A stretch of 64,000 nt of DNA, taken from assembly GCA_016212085.1 (NCBI GenBank), contig JACRHL010000019.1, positions 270,684-334,683 of the forward strand, given 5' to 3'. Source of the stretch: Nitrospirota bacterium (GTDB lineage: Bacteria; Nitrospirota; JACRHL01). A program made the position numbers and the translations under genes. Each line of letters starts with the position of its first letter. Within the stretch, counting starts at the first letter, position 1. The notes beneath the pieces are model-generated. The model had not been told where the DNA came from. It made no database searches and saw nothing but the letters and a program-made list of their open reading frames with translations. Shown here piece after piece: positions 1 through 8,857 of this stretch.

Positions 1-3000
1 GAGAACTGCGTGAAGTGCGAATCGTGCTGGCAGTCGGCGCCGGACGGGGTGCTGTGGGGCCGCCACACGGACCACCAGCTCATCTACCGGCCGCACAGCG
101 CCGCCCTGGACGTGGCGCCGCCCGCGCCCCCCGCCCAGGCCCCCAACCGGCCGCGCCTCACCCCCCTGCCCACCCTGCCGGACGGCATCCGCCGCCAGCC
201 CCGCTTCGTCACGGCGCTGGACGACCTGGCGCGCCTGAACGCCCGCGCCCGCGCCGCGCTGGTCGCCTTCGAGGTGGCGGTGGACAACCTGCCCCCCGCC
301 GCCGACCGGGGCCGCACCGCCTGGCCGGAGCGGGTGGCCCGGGCCGCCCGTCACCGCCTGCACGCCCTCGAGGCGGCCCTGAGCGACGGGCCGGCGGGCC
401 GCATCCCCGCCGCCGCCGGCATGCCCCGGTCGCCCTTCGCGCCGCTCATCGGCGTGCTGGAGGAGGAGGCGGGGCGCCTGTCCGCCCTGCTGGCCACGCG
501 CAACCTGTTCGAGGCGGCGGTGGCCTCCCGCCGCATCCGCGAGACGGTGCTGGACCCGCTCTCCGTCACCCTCCAGGAGCCGCTTCCGGCGCCCCGGCAC
601 CCGGCCACCCGGCCATGCCCGGACGCCACCGCCCAAAGCCCCGCCGAGGCCGCCCTGCGCGCCCGCTTCGGCGATCAGGCCGTCAAGCGCTGGGACCGGG
701 AGGGCATCGACGCCACCGACGCCACCGCCCTGTGCGCCCTGTTCGACGCCCTGCCCGCACCCGGCGCCGCCGATCCGCTGCCCGCCGCAACCCTGGCCGC
801 CCTGCGCGCCTGGGCCGCCCTGCACTCCGGCGTGGCCCTGCTGGCCCTGCACCGGGTGGCGGCAAACGCCCTGGGCATCGCGGGCGGCGCCCTGGCGGAT
901 GGCTCCGAGCTGACGGCCGGCGGCGCGGGGGCCCTGTCCGGCACCCTGGCGCTGGTGCCCGCGCGGCTGGCGGAAACGCTCATCGTGCTGCGCGGCGGCC
1001 AGCTTGCCATCCTGCCGCTGGACGGCCCCGGCGTCACCCGCCGCGCCGTGCGCGCCGGCGGCATGCACCCGGCGGGCTTTTCCACCATCACCCTCGACAA
1101 CGCCCCGGCCCAGGCGCGCCCCCTGCCCGCCGAACTGGCGGCGTTCCTGCCCCACGCCTGCGGCGCCATCGCCCTGGGCGCCGGCGACTACCTGGCCCGG
1201 CGCGCGGTGGAACAGGCCCTGGGGCGCATCCAGTTCCCCGGCCAGATGCAGGATCCGGCGGGGCACGACAGCATCGCCAAGTTCGGCGCCGTCAAGGCCC
1301 TGGTGGCGCGCACCCTGGCTTGGCGCGAGCTGCTGGACGGCGTGGCGGAACGCGCCCTGTCGGACGGCGCCGGCCTGCCGCCGGACCTGCTGCCGGCCCT
1401 GGCCCGGATGGCCTTCTCGCCCAGGAACGGCCGCATGGGGTACGACGCGGGTCAGGTGTTCGGCGGCACCGGCTACTCGGAAGACGAGCAGATGAGCCGC
1501 TGCTACCGCGACAGCGCGGTGTTCCCGCACCTGCCGCCGGCGCTGGGCGCCCTGGAGCGGCTGGCCGCCTGGTGGCAGGAGTCCGACGCCCCCCTGGCCG
1601 CCCGCGTGGTGGCGGACGACGACACCTTCGCCGATCTGTCCGGCGGCCCCCTGGCGGACCACCTTGCCCAGTGGCAGGACGCCGCCGCGCGCATCGACGC
1701 CCTGGCCATCGCCTCGGAACCGGCGCGGGAGGCGCTGGCCCTGGCCATCGCCTGCTACCACCAGATGACGCGCGTGGCCCGGCGCCTGGAGGCGGGCCTG
1801 CCGGTGGAGGGCGAGGCCGCCGCCCTGGAGACCCTGCTGGGCATCCTGGCGGACCTCATCGCCCAGGCCCAGGGGGAGCAGGGGGGGCCGGCGCCCGCCT
1901 TGGCCCACTTCCCGGAACTGCCGGACCGGGATGCAAGGCCCCTGGCCCTGTCCTACGACGCCCTGATCCACATGGACGACCCCTACGAGTCCGGCGACTT
2001 CCTGCGCAAGCCCCCCGGCGGCCCGCCGCGCTTCATCCCCGAGATCCAATTGCACGACCCGGAACTGCGCGTCACCTGGGAACAGTGCTACCGCTGGTTC
2101 CTGGAGCACTGTTCCAAGGCGCCGGACGATGGCGGCTTCTATGAGCACTACATCGAGCGCCGCCACACCATCCCGGCGGAGATGCTGGAGGGCTTCAAGC
2201 AGAACGGCATGTTCGCCAGCGTGGTGCCCGCGCGCCTGGACGGCCTGGGGTGGAAGAAGATCGGCTACTACCTGCTGGTGTCCGGCGCCATGCGCCACGG
2301 CGACGCGTCGCTGTCGCTGCTCATCATGGCCAGCACCAGCATCGGCACCACCCCGGCGCTGATCGGCCTGGACAAGGAGATCCCGCTGGTGGAGCACGAG
2401 CTGGGCGCGTTCCGCGACGACCCGGCCCGGCTGGGGGCCATCGCCGAGGGCCTCGCCGCCGTGGTGGCCCAGCTTGCCAGCCCCGACCCCAAGAAGCTGG
2501 AGCGCGACGTCACCGCCCTGGCGGACAAGGTGGACGCCACCATCCGCCGCACCAAGGTGGTGAAGTACCTGGCCCAGAACTTCCTGATGGCCTTCTACGG
2601 CGCCGCCCTGGCCGGCCGCCGCAAGGACTTCGGGGCGTTCTCCAGGGGGCTGCGCGAGGCCCAGGAGCGCCTGCGGCCGCTGCCGGACACCCTCCTCCAG
2701 GCACTCGCCGAGCTGCCGCGCCGGCGCCGCGCCGCCGAGCAGTTTTTGCGCGCCCTCGGCCACGGCGCCGTGGCGGGCTTCGCCCTCACCGAGCCCACCG
2801 CCGGGTCCGACTCCGGCGGCGTGACCACCACCGCGCACCTCAAGGAGGTGCCCGTCACCCTCATGGGCGACGGCCGGTACCGCTTCGAGATCGACGGCAG
2901 GGAGCGCTTTTTGCTGGACGCGGACCGCATCGTGTTCGGCCGCGTGGGCACGGACGGCACCTTTAACCCCGGCACGGAGCGGGACGGCCTGGGGGCGCGC

Positions 3001-6000
3001 TTCGGCGACCCAGCCCCCGGCGCCTACGGCCACGGGGTGGCCATGGGCTACCGCCTGCAGGACGGCGCCATCGCCCCCATCTCCCACGCGGGCTACGACC
3101 ACGCCACCGACCGGGGCACCCGCACCGTGCGGGTGCGGGAGGACGACCTGCCGTTCCACGACATCGCCCAGGTGCGCGATGGCAACCGCTACGCCTTCTA
3201 CGAGGTGTCCGGCGCCAAGATGTGGATCACCAACGGCCGCGTGGCCACCCAGTTCTCCATGTACGTCAAGACCGACGAGGGCATCACCGGGCTTCTGGTG
3301 GACCGCCACGCCGAGGGCCTCATCGTCGGCCGCGACGAGGAGAAGATGGGCCAGCAGGGCTCCCCCACCAACGAGCTGTCCATCGACCGCATGCGCGTCC
3401 CGCGCGAGAACGTCATCGGCTACGAGGGGCACGGCCAGGTGAACGCCCTGGAGACCCTCAACGTGGGCCGCTGCGGCCTGGCGGTGGCGGGGGTGGTGAT
3501 GACCCGCCGCATACTGGTGGAGGCCAAGGCCGGCCTGCCCCCCTCGGACCGGCGCGACCGGGCGCTGGCGGAGGTGGCGGCCAGGGTGTTCGCCAACGAG
3601 TCCCTCGCCTTCCACCTGGTGGGGCGCTTCGACAACAAGGCCACCCGCTCCGTGCGGCTGGAGAGCGCCATCGCCAAGTACGCCTGTTCGGAACTGCTGC
3701 ACGAGGCGCTGGACCGCATCGAGCCCCTGTGGGGCCCCATCGGCCAGACCCGCGACATGCTGGTGGAGAAGATGCGCCGCGACGCGCGCATCCTCAACAT
3801 CTACGAGGGCACCAACGAGGTGCAGCGCTTCCTCATCCTGCGCGAGCTGTGCGCCATGGCGGCGGACTGGCCGGAGCAGGACGCCGAATCCGGCCGCCTG
3901 GCCGCCCTGGCAAGCTGGAAGAACACCCTGCGCCGGACCGTGGCCGAGGCCGTCGCCACCCTGGGCGACGCCGTGTGGCAGGACGCGGCCATGCAGCCCG
4001 CGTTCTTCCCCCTGGCCGAGATGGCGGGGGAACTCTACCTGCTGGACACCACCCTGTACCGGCTGGAATGGATCGCCGGCCACCGCGCCGTGCTGGGGGC
4101 GGACTACGCCGATCCCATGACCGCCACCGGCGAGCGCGCCGTCACCCAGTGCCTGGCGCGCCTGCAAGCGCTGCACGACCGCTACGACCGGGGCCGGGCC
4201 CACGCCCTGGCCAGCCGCTACCCGGCCGAGGCGGTGGCATCCGACGCGGCCATGGAGCCGCACCGCATGGCCGCGCCCCGGCCCGCGCCGCTGGCCCGCA
4301 AGGCGGCCATCACCTGCCTGCTGCGCCCGGTGGCGGTGCCCGCCCCCACCCCCCGGCTGAACGCCCACGGCCACCTGGCGGAGCGGGTGTGGCGGGCCAA
4401 CCCGGCGGATGCCCACGCCCTGGCCCAGGCGCTGGCCCTGCGCGCCGGCGCCGCCGCGCCGGTGTCCGTAGCCGTGGCAAGCTGCGGCGGCCCGGTGGGT
4501 GAGCGCCTGCTGCGCGAGGCCCTGGGCGCCGGCGCCGACCGCGCCGTGCTGCTGGACCTGCCCGCCCAGGCGGCACCGGCCGCCTGGGCGGACGCCCTGG
4601 CCGGTTCGCCGGAGGCGGACGCCGCCGACCTGATCCTGTGCGGCGCCACCAGCGCCGACGCGGACGCCCCCCTGGGGCCGTTCCTGGCGGGCCGCCTGGG
4701 CCGCGCCCTGTGCCTTGGCGACAGCCTGTCCACCCGCGCCGGGGGGGCGGAACTGCTGGCGGACGGCGCCCCCCTTCCCGAGGGGGCGCTGCTCGCCCTG
4801 GCGGACGGCGGCGCCCGGCCGCTGCCCACCCTGGCCGGCATGGCCCGCGCCATGGCGGCGGCCATCGCCCCGCCCGGCGGTGCCCACGGCGCCCCCACCT
4901 TCGAGCGCGCCGCCGCGAGCGGCGACGGACAACGGACGGTCACCACCGTCGACGGCGGCGCCGAGCTGCTCAGGCACTTCGCCGAGTCCGCCCGGCGCAT
5001 GGCCGCCGCCCCCTACGGCGGCGAATGGGAACAGCGCCCACACCCCGCCGACGGCGTGTGGGCGCTGGCCCAGGCCCACGAGGCCCAGGCGGTGGTGGCG
5101 TTCCGCGCCGCCCGCGAGCTGGCGGACGCCCTGGGCCTGCCCGCCTTCGCCCTGGCCAGCGGCAACGCGGCGGGCCTCCGCCGCCTGGCGGGCGCCGCCC
5201 AGGGCGCGGGCATCACCCTGTGCCTCGGCATCGACACGGCAGGGGTGGCCCTGTCCGAGTCCGGCCGCCGCGCCCTGCTGGCCTCGGTCATGAAGGGCCG
5301 GGGCGGGGCCGCCACCCGCGTGGTGGCCCCCGCGCCGTGGGCGGCCGCCCTGGGCTTCGTGGCGGGCACCCTGGGCACCGGCCCCGTGGCCCTGTCGGGG
5401 GTGACCGGGGTCAGCATGGATGGCGGGCGCATCGCCGTGCGCCGCGCGGCCTACGGCGGCACCCTGTCCGCCGTCACCCGCCATCCGGATGGCGCCTCCC
5501 TGTGGCTGGCGGTGGACGCCACGGCCCCCTTCACCGGCGGCGCGCCGGTGGCCGGCTTCGCCCTGGCGCGCCCCGCCGGGCCGCGCCTCGCCCCGGCCGA
5601 CCTGGACCCGCATTTCGCGCTGCCCGTGGCCGACCTGCGCACGGCGGAGGTGATCGTCGACATGGGCCTGGGCGCCGGCAGCGAGGCGGGCCTGAGGCTG
5701 GCGCGGGAGCTGATGGAGGCCCTGTCCGCGCTGTCCCTCTCCCCGCACCTGGGGGCCACCCGCAAGATCACCCAGGGGCTGGGGCTGCTGCCCCAGTCGC
5801 ACCAGATCGGCCAGACCGGCGTGGCGGTGAACCCCAAGGTGATCCTGGCCCTGGGCATCTCCGGCGCGCCCCAGCACACCGACTACATCGGCGGCCGCGC
5901 CCACGTGCTGGCCTTCAACAAGGACCCGGACGCGCCGCTCATGAGGCTCACCCGCCCCGGCTGCACCGTGCACCCCATCGTGGGCGACCTGTTCGACACG

Positions 6001-6036
6001 GTGCCCGAGCTGATCCGCCGCCTGCGCCGGGAATGA
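1..6036 (+). CDS. Giant fusion: ETF-QO iron-sulfur tail + acyl-CoA dehydrogenase-like module + acyl-CoA dehydrogenase + ETF-beta + ETF-alpha (5' end outside window)
   Basis: The frame is open from base 1, so the true start lies upstream; residues are counted from the in-frame GTG at position 10. The first residues read ENCVKCESCW, a C-x2-C-x2-C cluster like the [4Fe-4S] site that ends ETF:ubiquinone oxidoreductase. Residues about 218-506 resemble the middle and C-terminal domains of an acyl-CoA dehydrogenase (ending FGGTGYSEDEQ...YRDSAVF) but lack a recognisable N-terminal domain. Residues about 646-1290 are a full acyl-CoA dehydrogenase with FALTEPTAGSDSGG, GAKMWITNG and YEGTNE; E1266 matches the catalytic-base position of short- and medium-chain enzymes. 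Residues about 1430-1630 match ETF-beta (NPADAHALAQAL, ADLILCG). Residues about 1665-2008 match ETF-alpha, including GQTG, GISGAPQH and a VGDLF...VPEL end. By family knowledge these parts pass electrons from acyl-CoA through ETF to ETF-QO and quinone; here they appear in one chain. The substrate is unknown. Confidence 0.85.
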   Translation, partial: ENCVKCESCWQSAPDGVLWGRHTDHQLIYRPHSAALDVAPPAPPAQAPNRPRLTPLPTLPDGIRRQPRFVTALDDLARLNARARAALVAFEVAVDNLPPAADRGRTAWPERVARAARHRLHALEAALSDGPAGRIPAAAGMPRSPFAPLIGVLEEEAGRLSALLATRNLFEAAVASRRIRETVLDPLSVTLQEPLPAPRHPATRPCPDATAQSPAEAALRARFGDQAVKRWDREGIDATDATALCALFDALPAPGAADPLPAATLAALRAWAALHSGVALLALHRVAANALGIAGGALADGSELTAGGAGALSGTLALVPARLAETLIVLRGGQLAILPLDGPGVTRRAVRAGGMHPAGFSTITLDNAPAQARPLPAELAAFLPHACGAIALGAGDYLARRAVEQALGRIQFPGQMQDPAGHDSIAKFGAVKALVARTLAWRELLDGVAERALSDGAGLPPDLLPALARMAFSPRNGRMGYDAGQVFGGTGYSEDEQMSRCYRDSAVFPHLPPALGALERLAAWWQESDAPLAARVVADDDTFADLSGGPLADHLAQWQDAAARIDALAIASEPAREALALAIACYHQMTRVARRLEAGLPVEGEAAALETLLGILADLIAQAQGEQGGPAPALAHFPELPDRDARPLALSYDALIHMDDPYESGDFLRKPPGGPPRFIPEIQLHDPELRVTWEQCYRWFLEHCSKAPDDGGFYEHYIERRHTIPAEMLEGFKQNGMFASVVPARLDGLGWKKIGYYLLVSGAMRHGDASLSLLIMASTSIGTTPALIGLDKEIPLVEHELGAFRDDPARLGAIAEGLAAVVAQLASPDPKKLERDVTALADKVDATIRRTKVVKYLAQNFLMAFYGAALAGRRKDFGAFSRGLREAQERLRPLPDTLLQALAELPRRRRAAEQFLRALGHGAVAGFALTEPTAGSDSGGVTTTAHLKEVPVTLMGDGRYRFEIDGRERFLLDADRIVFGRVGTDGTFNPGTERDGLGARFGDPAPGAYGHGVAMGYRLQDGAIAPISHAGYDHATDRGTRTVRVREDDLPFHDIAQVRDGNRYAFYEVSGAKMWITNGRVATQFSMYVKTDEGITGLLVDRHAEGLIVGRDEEKMGQQGSPTNELSIDRMRVPRENVIGYEGHGQVNALETLNVGRCGLAVAGVVMTRRILVEAKAGLPPSDRRDRALAEVAARVFANESLAFHLVGRFDNKATRSVRLESAIAKYACSELLHEALDRIEPLWGPIGQTRDMLVEKMRRDARILNIYEGTNEVQRFLILRELCAMAADWPEQDAESGRLAALASWKNTLRRTVAEAVATLGDAVWQDAAMQPAFFPLAEMAGELYLLDTTLYRLEWIAGHRAVLGADYADPMTATGERAVTQCLARLQALHDRYDRGRAHALASRYPAEAVASDAAMEPHRMAAPRPAPLARKAAITCLLRPVAVPAPTPRLNAHGHLAERVWRANPADAHALAQALALRAGAAAPVSVAVASCGGPVGERLLREALGAGADRAVLLDLPAQAAPAAWADALAGSPEADAADLILCGATSADADAPLGPFLAGRLGRALCLGDSLSTRAGGAELLADGAPLPEGALLALADGGARPLPTLAGMARAMAAAIAPPGGAHGAPTFERAAASGDGQRTVTTVDGGAELLRHFAESARRMAAAPYGGEWEQRPHPADGVWALAQAHEAQAVVAFRAARELADALGLPAFALASGNAAGLRRLAGAAQGAGITLCLGIDTAGVALSESGRRALLASVMKGRGGAATRVVAPAPWAAALGFVAGTLGTGPVALSGVTGVSMDGGRIAVRRAAYGGTLSAVTRHPDGASLWLAVDATAPFTGGAPVAGFALARPAGPRLAPADLDPHFALPVADLRTAEVIVDMGLGAGSEAGLRLARELMEALSALSLSPHLGATRKITQGLGLLPQSHQIGQTGVAVNPKVILALGISGAPQHTDYIGGRAHVLAFNKDPDAPLMRLTRPGCTVHPIVGDLFDTVPELIRRLRRE

Positions 6037-6139
6037 CCCCCCCTTCCAGGGCCGTGTGGCGCTTGGCGAAGCGGCATCCGATCCGCTACCATGCGAGACA
6101 TTCCGGTTCCGCCAAACGCATGTCGAGGTATCACGCATC

Positions 6140-6370
6140 ATGGCCGAGCGCAAGGAGGTCGACGCCCGCGGCATGGCCTGTCCGGGCCCGCTGATCGCCC
6201 TGATCAGCGCCCTGAAGACCGTGGAGGTGGGCGACGAAGTGGAGGTACTGTCCACCGACCGGGGTTCCAACAAGGACATCGCCACCTGGCTGAACAAGGC
6301 GGGCCACCAGTTGGTGGAGTCGGAGCAGTTGGCCGACCACATCCGCTTTCTCGTCAGGAAACTCAGGTAG
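6140..6370 (+). CDS. tusA: TusA-family sulfur carrier protein
   Basis: This 76-residue protein begins MAERKEVDARGMACPGPL, which holds the CPxP motif of TusA proteins; Cys14 would carry the persulfide sulfur. The rest (STDRGSNKDIATWLNKAGHQ) matches the small two-layer fold of the family. The frame is open further upstream to 6056, but those residues are not TusA-like, so I start at the ATG at 6140. The gene lies 103 bases after the giant ETF fusion and 12 bases before an SQR-type flavoprotein. That placement favours a role in handling sulfane sulfur from sulfide oxidation over tRNA thiolation, which is an inference from context. Confidence 0.9.
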   Translation: MAERKEVDARGMACPGPLIALISALKTVEVGDEVEVLSTDRGSNKDIATWLNKAGHQLVESEQLADHIRFLVRKLR

Positions 6371-6382
6371 AACGGGGAGACC

Positions 6383-7522
6383 ATGACCACGCGCATTCTG
6401 ATCGTGGGCGGCGGCCTGGCCGGAACCATCGTCGCCAACGGCCTGTGCCGCCAACTGGGGCGCGAGCTGGCCAAGGGCGCGGTGAACATCACCATGCTGG
6501 GGGCCGACGAGCGCCACCTCTACCAGCCGGGGCTGCTCTACATCCCCTTCGGCCGCATGCGCGAGGCCGAGCTGTTCCGCGAGCAGCGCAAGGTGCTCAG
6601 CCACCACGTCTATTTTCACGTGGACCCGGCCACCGCCATCGACGTGGACGGCCGCACCGTCACCACCGCCTCCGGCAAGGAATACGGTTACGACTACCTG
6701 GTGCTGGCCACCGGCTCGCGCATCACCCCCGAGGAGGTGCCCGGCATGGCCGAGGGCGCCCACTGGTTCTACGACCTGGCCGGGGCCCGCCGGCTGCGCG
6801 AGGCGCTGGGCGTCTTTACCGGCGGCCGCATCGTGGTCAACGTCAACGTGCCCCACAAGTGCCCGGTGGCCCCGATCGAGGTCACCTTCATGCTGCACGA
6901 CTTCCTCAAGGAGCGCGGCCTGTGGGACAAGACCGAGCTCACCTACACCTACCCCATCGGCCGCCTGCACGGCCTGGAGCCGGTGGCCAACTGGGCCCAG
7001 CCCGAGATGGACCGGCTGGGCATCAAGTACGAGACGTTCTTCAACGCCGAGTCGGTGGACCCCAACGCCCGCACCGTCACCTCCATGGAGGGTTCCACCC
7101 TGCCCTACGACCTGCTCATCACCATCCCGCCCCACAAGGGGGCGCAGGTGATCGAGAACTCGGGGCTGGGCAAGGGCGGCTGGGTGGCGACCGACAAGAA
7201 GACCCTGCACCGGGTGGGATCGAACAACGTGTTCGTGGTGGGCGACACCACCGACATCCCCATCTCCAAGGCCGGCTCCACCGCCCACTTCGAGGCCGAC
7301 ACCCTGGTGGACAACCTGGTGTCCCTCATCCAGGAGGGGTGCATGGCCCGTGAGTATGACGGCAAGGTGTTCTGCTTCATCGAGGCGGGCCTGAACCGGG
7401 GCACCTACGTGTGGTTCAACTACCAGGTGCCGCCCAACCCGGTACCGCCGTCCAGGATGGTGCACTGGTTCAAGCTGGCCTACAACCGCATGTACTGGCT
7501 GTCCGCCCGCGGGCTGATGTAA
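6383..7522 (+). CDS. sqr: Sulfide:quinone oxidoreductase-type FAD-dependent oxidoreductase
   Basis: The 379-residue protein starts with a dinucleotide-binding motif (ILIVGGGLAG, residues 5-14). It has a second FAD-binding part, VFVVGDTTDIPISKAGSTAH, typical of the SQR/flavocytochrome c family. Cys160 in PHKCPVAPIE matches the conserved redox cysteine of SQR by position and context. Candidate partners are Cys320 and Cys331 near the C-terminus; I see no cysteine near position 128, so this is not the classic three-cysteine type. SQRs oxidise sulfide at the membrane, pass electrons to quinone and release polysulfide or persulfide. The C-terminal stretch PSRMVHWFKLAYNRMYWLS is amphipathic and could be the membrane anchor. 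It lies between tusA and a DUF1641 gene, all on one strand with gaps of about 12 bases. The SQR subtype is not settled. Confidence 0.87.
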   Translation: MTTRILIVGGGLAGTIVANGLCRQLGRELAKGAVNITMLGADERHLYQPGLLYIPFGRMREAELFREQRKVLSHHVYFHVDPATAIDVDGRTVTTASGKEYGYDYLVLATGSRITPEEVPGMAEGAHWFYDLAGARRLREALGVFTGGRIVVNVNVPHKCPVAPIEVTFMLHDFLKERGLWDKTELTYTYPIGRLHGLEPVANWAQPEMDRLGIKYETFFNAESVDPNARTVTSMEGSTLPYDLLITIPPHKGAQVIENSGLGKGGWVATDKKTLHRVGSNNVFVVGDTTDIPISKAGSTAHFEADTLVDNLVSLIQEGCMAREYDGKVFCFIEAGLNRGTYVWFNYQVPPNPVPPSRMVHWFKLAYNRMYWLSARGLM

Positions 7523-7533
7523 CGGAGACCGCC

Positions 7534-8028
7534 ATGGCAAACCCGACCGACGACATGGCCCACGCCGCCGGGGCCGTCGCCCACGCCCTTACCGACAGCA
7601 TGGTGGAGCGGCTGGCCACCACCCTGGGCAACGTGATGGAGGTGGCCGACCGCCTGAACGACCCCGACACCAAGGCCGCCGTGGACTGCCTGCTCGACAA
7701 CCTGACCACCCTGCACCAGAGCGGCGGCATGCAGCCCCTGTTCGACCTGCTGCACATGCTGGGCGCCGCCCAGAACGCGGCGACCGACAGCATGATCGAG
7801 CGCGGCGCGGCGCTGGTGGAGCACCTGGTCTCGAACCTGGCCAACGAGGACGTGGCCGACCTGGCCCACCAGACCCAGCAGGCCATGCGCGAGGCGCGCC
7901 AGGAGCAGTCCGCCGCCCCCTCCCAGGGCGGCCTGCTGGCCACCCTGGCCCTGCTCGGCAAGCCGGAGACGCAATCGGCCATCCGCTTTCTGGTGAGCGT
8001 CACCGGCAAGCTGCGCCGGCCGGGGTAG
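7534..8028 (+). CDS. DUF1641-like helical protein
   Basis: This 164-residue protein starts at the ATG at 7534, where a GGAGACC ribosome site lies just upstream. It contains two matching stretches (DSMVERLATTLGNVMEVADRL and DSMIERGAALVEHL), suggesting an internal duplication. It ends with a segment (LLATLALLGKPETQSAIRFLV) like DUF1641 proteins. Such proteins are known as neighbours of SQR and of some formate dehydrogenases, but their biochemical role is not established. It has no signal peptide and no convincing membrane segment. The position 11 bases after the SQR gene suggests an accessory part in sulfide oxidation, for example membrane docking or sulfur transfer; that is inference. Confidence 0.7.
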   Translation: MANPTDDMAHAAGAVAHALTDSMVERLATTLGNVMEVADRLNDPDTKAAVDCLLDNLTTLHQSGGMQPLFDLLHMLGAAQNAATDSMIERGAALVEHLVSNLANEDVADLAHQTQQAMREARQEQSAAPSQGGLLATLALLGKPETQSAIRFLVSVTGKLRRPG

Positions 8029-8034
8029 TCTCCC

Positions 8035-8820
8035 GTGGCGGACCGCCCGCGCATGCCCGTGCTGTTCGTGGGCCACGGCTCGCCCATGAACGCCATCCAG
8101 GACAATGCCTGGAGCCGGGGCTTCGCATCCCTGTCCAAGGGCATCCCCACCCCCGCCGCCATCCTGGCCGTGTCCGCCCACTGGTACCTGGACGGCACCT
8201 TCGTCACGGCCAACGCCCGGCCGCGCACCATTCACGACTTTGGCGGCTTCCCGCCGGAGCTGTACCGGATAAGCTACCCGGCGCCGGGCAGCCCGGCCCT
8301 GGCGGAGCGGGTGACCGACCTGCTGCCGACCGCCCGCCCGTCCGACACCTGGGGGCTGGACCACGGCACCTGGAGCGTGCTGCTGCGCATGTTCCCCCTG
8401 GCCCAGATTCCCGTGGTGCAGCTATCCATCGACCGGCGCCTGGAACCTACGGACCACGCCGCCCTGGGCCGCGCCCTGGCCCCCCTGCGCGACGAGGGCG
8501 TCCTGATCCTGGGCAGCGGCAACGCCACCCACAACCTGCCCGACGCCTTCGCGCGCATGCGCTCGGGCCAGACCGCCACGCCCGACTGGGCCCAACACTT
8601 CGACAGCGCCGTGGCCGATCTGACCCAACGCCACGACACCAACGCCCTGGCCGCTCTGTGGCCCGACAGCCCCAACGCCAGGCACTGCCACCCCACGCCG
8701 GACCATTTTTTGCCCCTGGTCTACGCCTGCGCGGCGGCGGATGCGGACGATACGGTGAGTTTTCCCATCACCGGCTTCGACATGGGCTCCCTGTCCATGC
8801 GGGCGGTCAGGTTTGGGTAG
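8035..8820 (+). CDS. DODA-type (YgiD-like) extradiol dioxygenase family protein
   Basis: The 261-residue protein has the pattern of the class III extradiol ring-cleavage dioxygenases of the 4,5-DOPA dioxygenase type: VLFVGHGSPMNA near the N-terminus, AVSAHWYLDG, LDHGTWSVLLRMFP and ILGSGNATHNL. The histidines in these motifs are the expected metal ligands. The start is taken as the GTG at 8035, which gives the usual length ahead of the GHGSPMN motif; an ATG at 8053 is a possible alternative. It begins 6 bases after the DUF1641 gene and may be cotranscribed with it. The physiological substrate of bacterial YgiD-like proteins is mostly unknown, so I do not assign one. Confidence 0.85.
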   Translation: MADRPRMPVLFVGHGSPMNAIQDNAWSRGFASLSKGIPTPAAILAVSAHWYLDGTFVTANARPRTIHDFGGFPPELYRISYPAPGSPALAERVTDLLPTARPSDTWGLDHGTWSVLLRMFPLAQIPVVQLSIDRRLEPTDHAALGRALAPLRDEGVLILGSGNATHNLPDAFARMRSGQTATPDWAQHFDSAVADLTQRHDTNALAALWPDSPNARHCHPTPDHFLPLVYACAAADADDTVSFPITGFDMGSLSMRAVRFG

Positions 8821-8857
8821 GCATGTGGCTTCTTTTTCACCGCGATCGCCATTATGG

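Noticed and set aside
6131..7540. Open frame opposite tusA and the SQR gene
   Set aside because: Antisense shadow across two recognised genes and their spacer.
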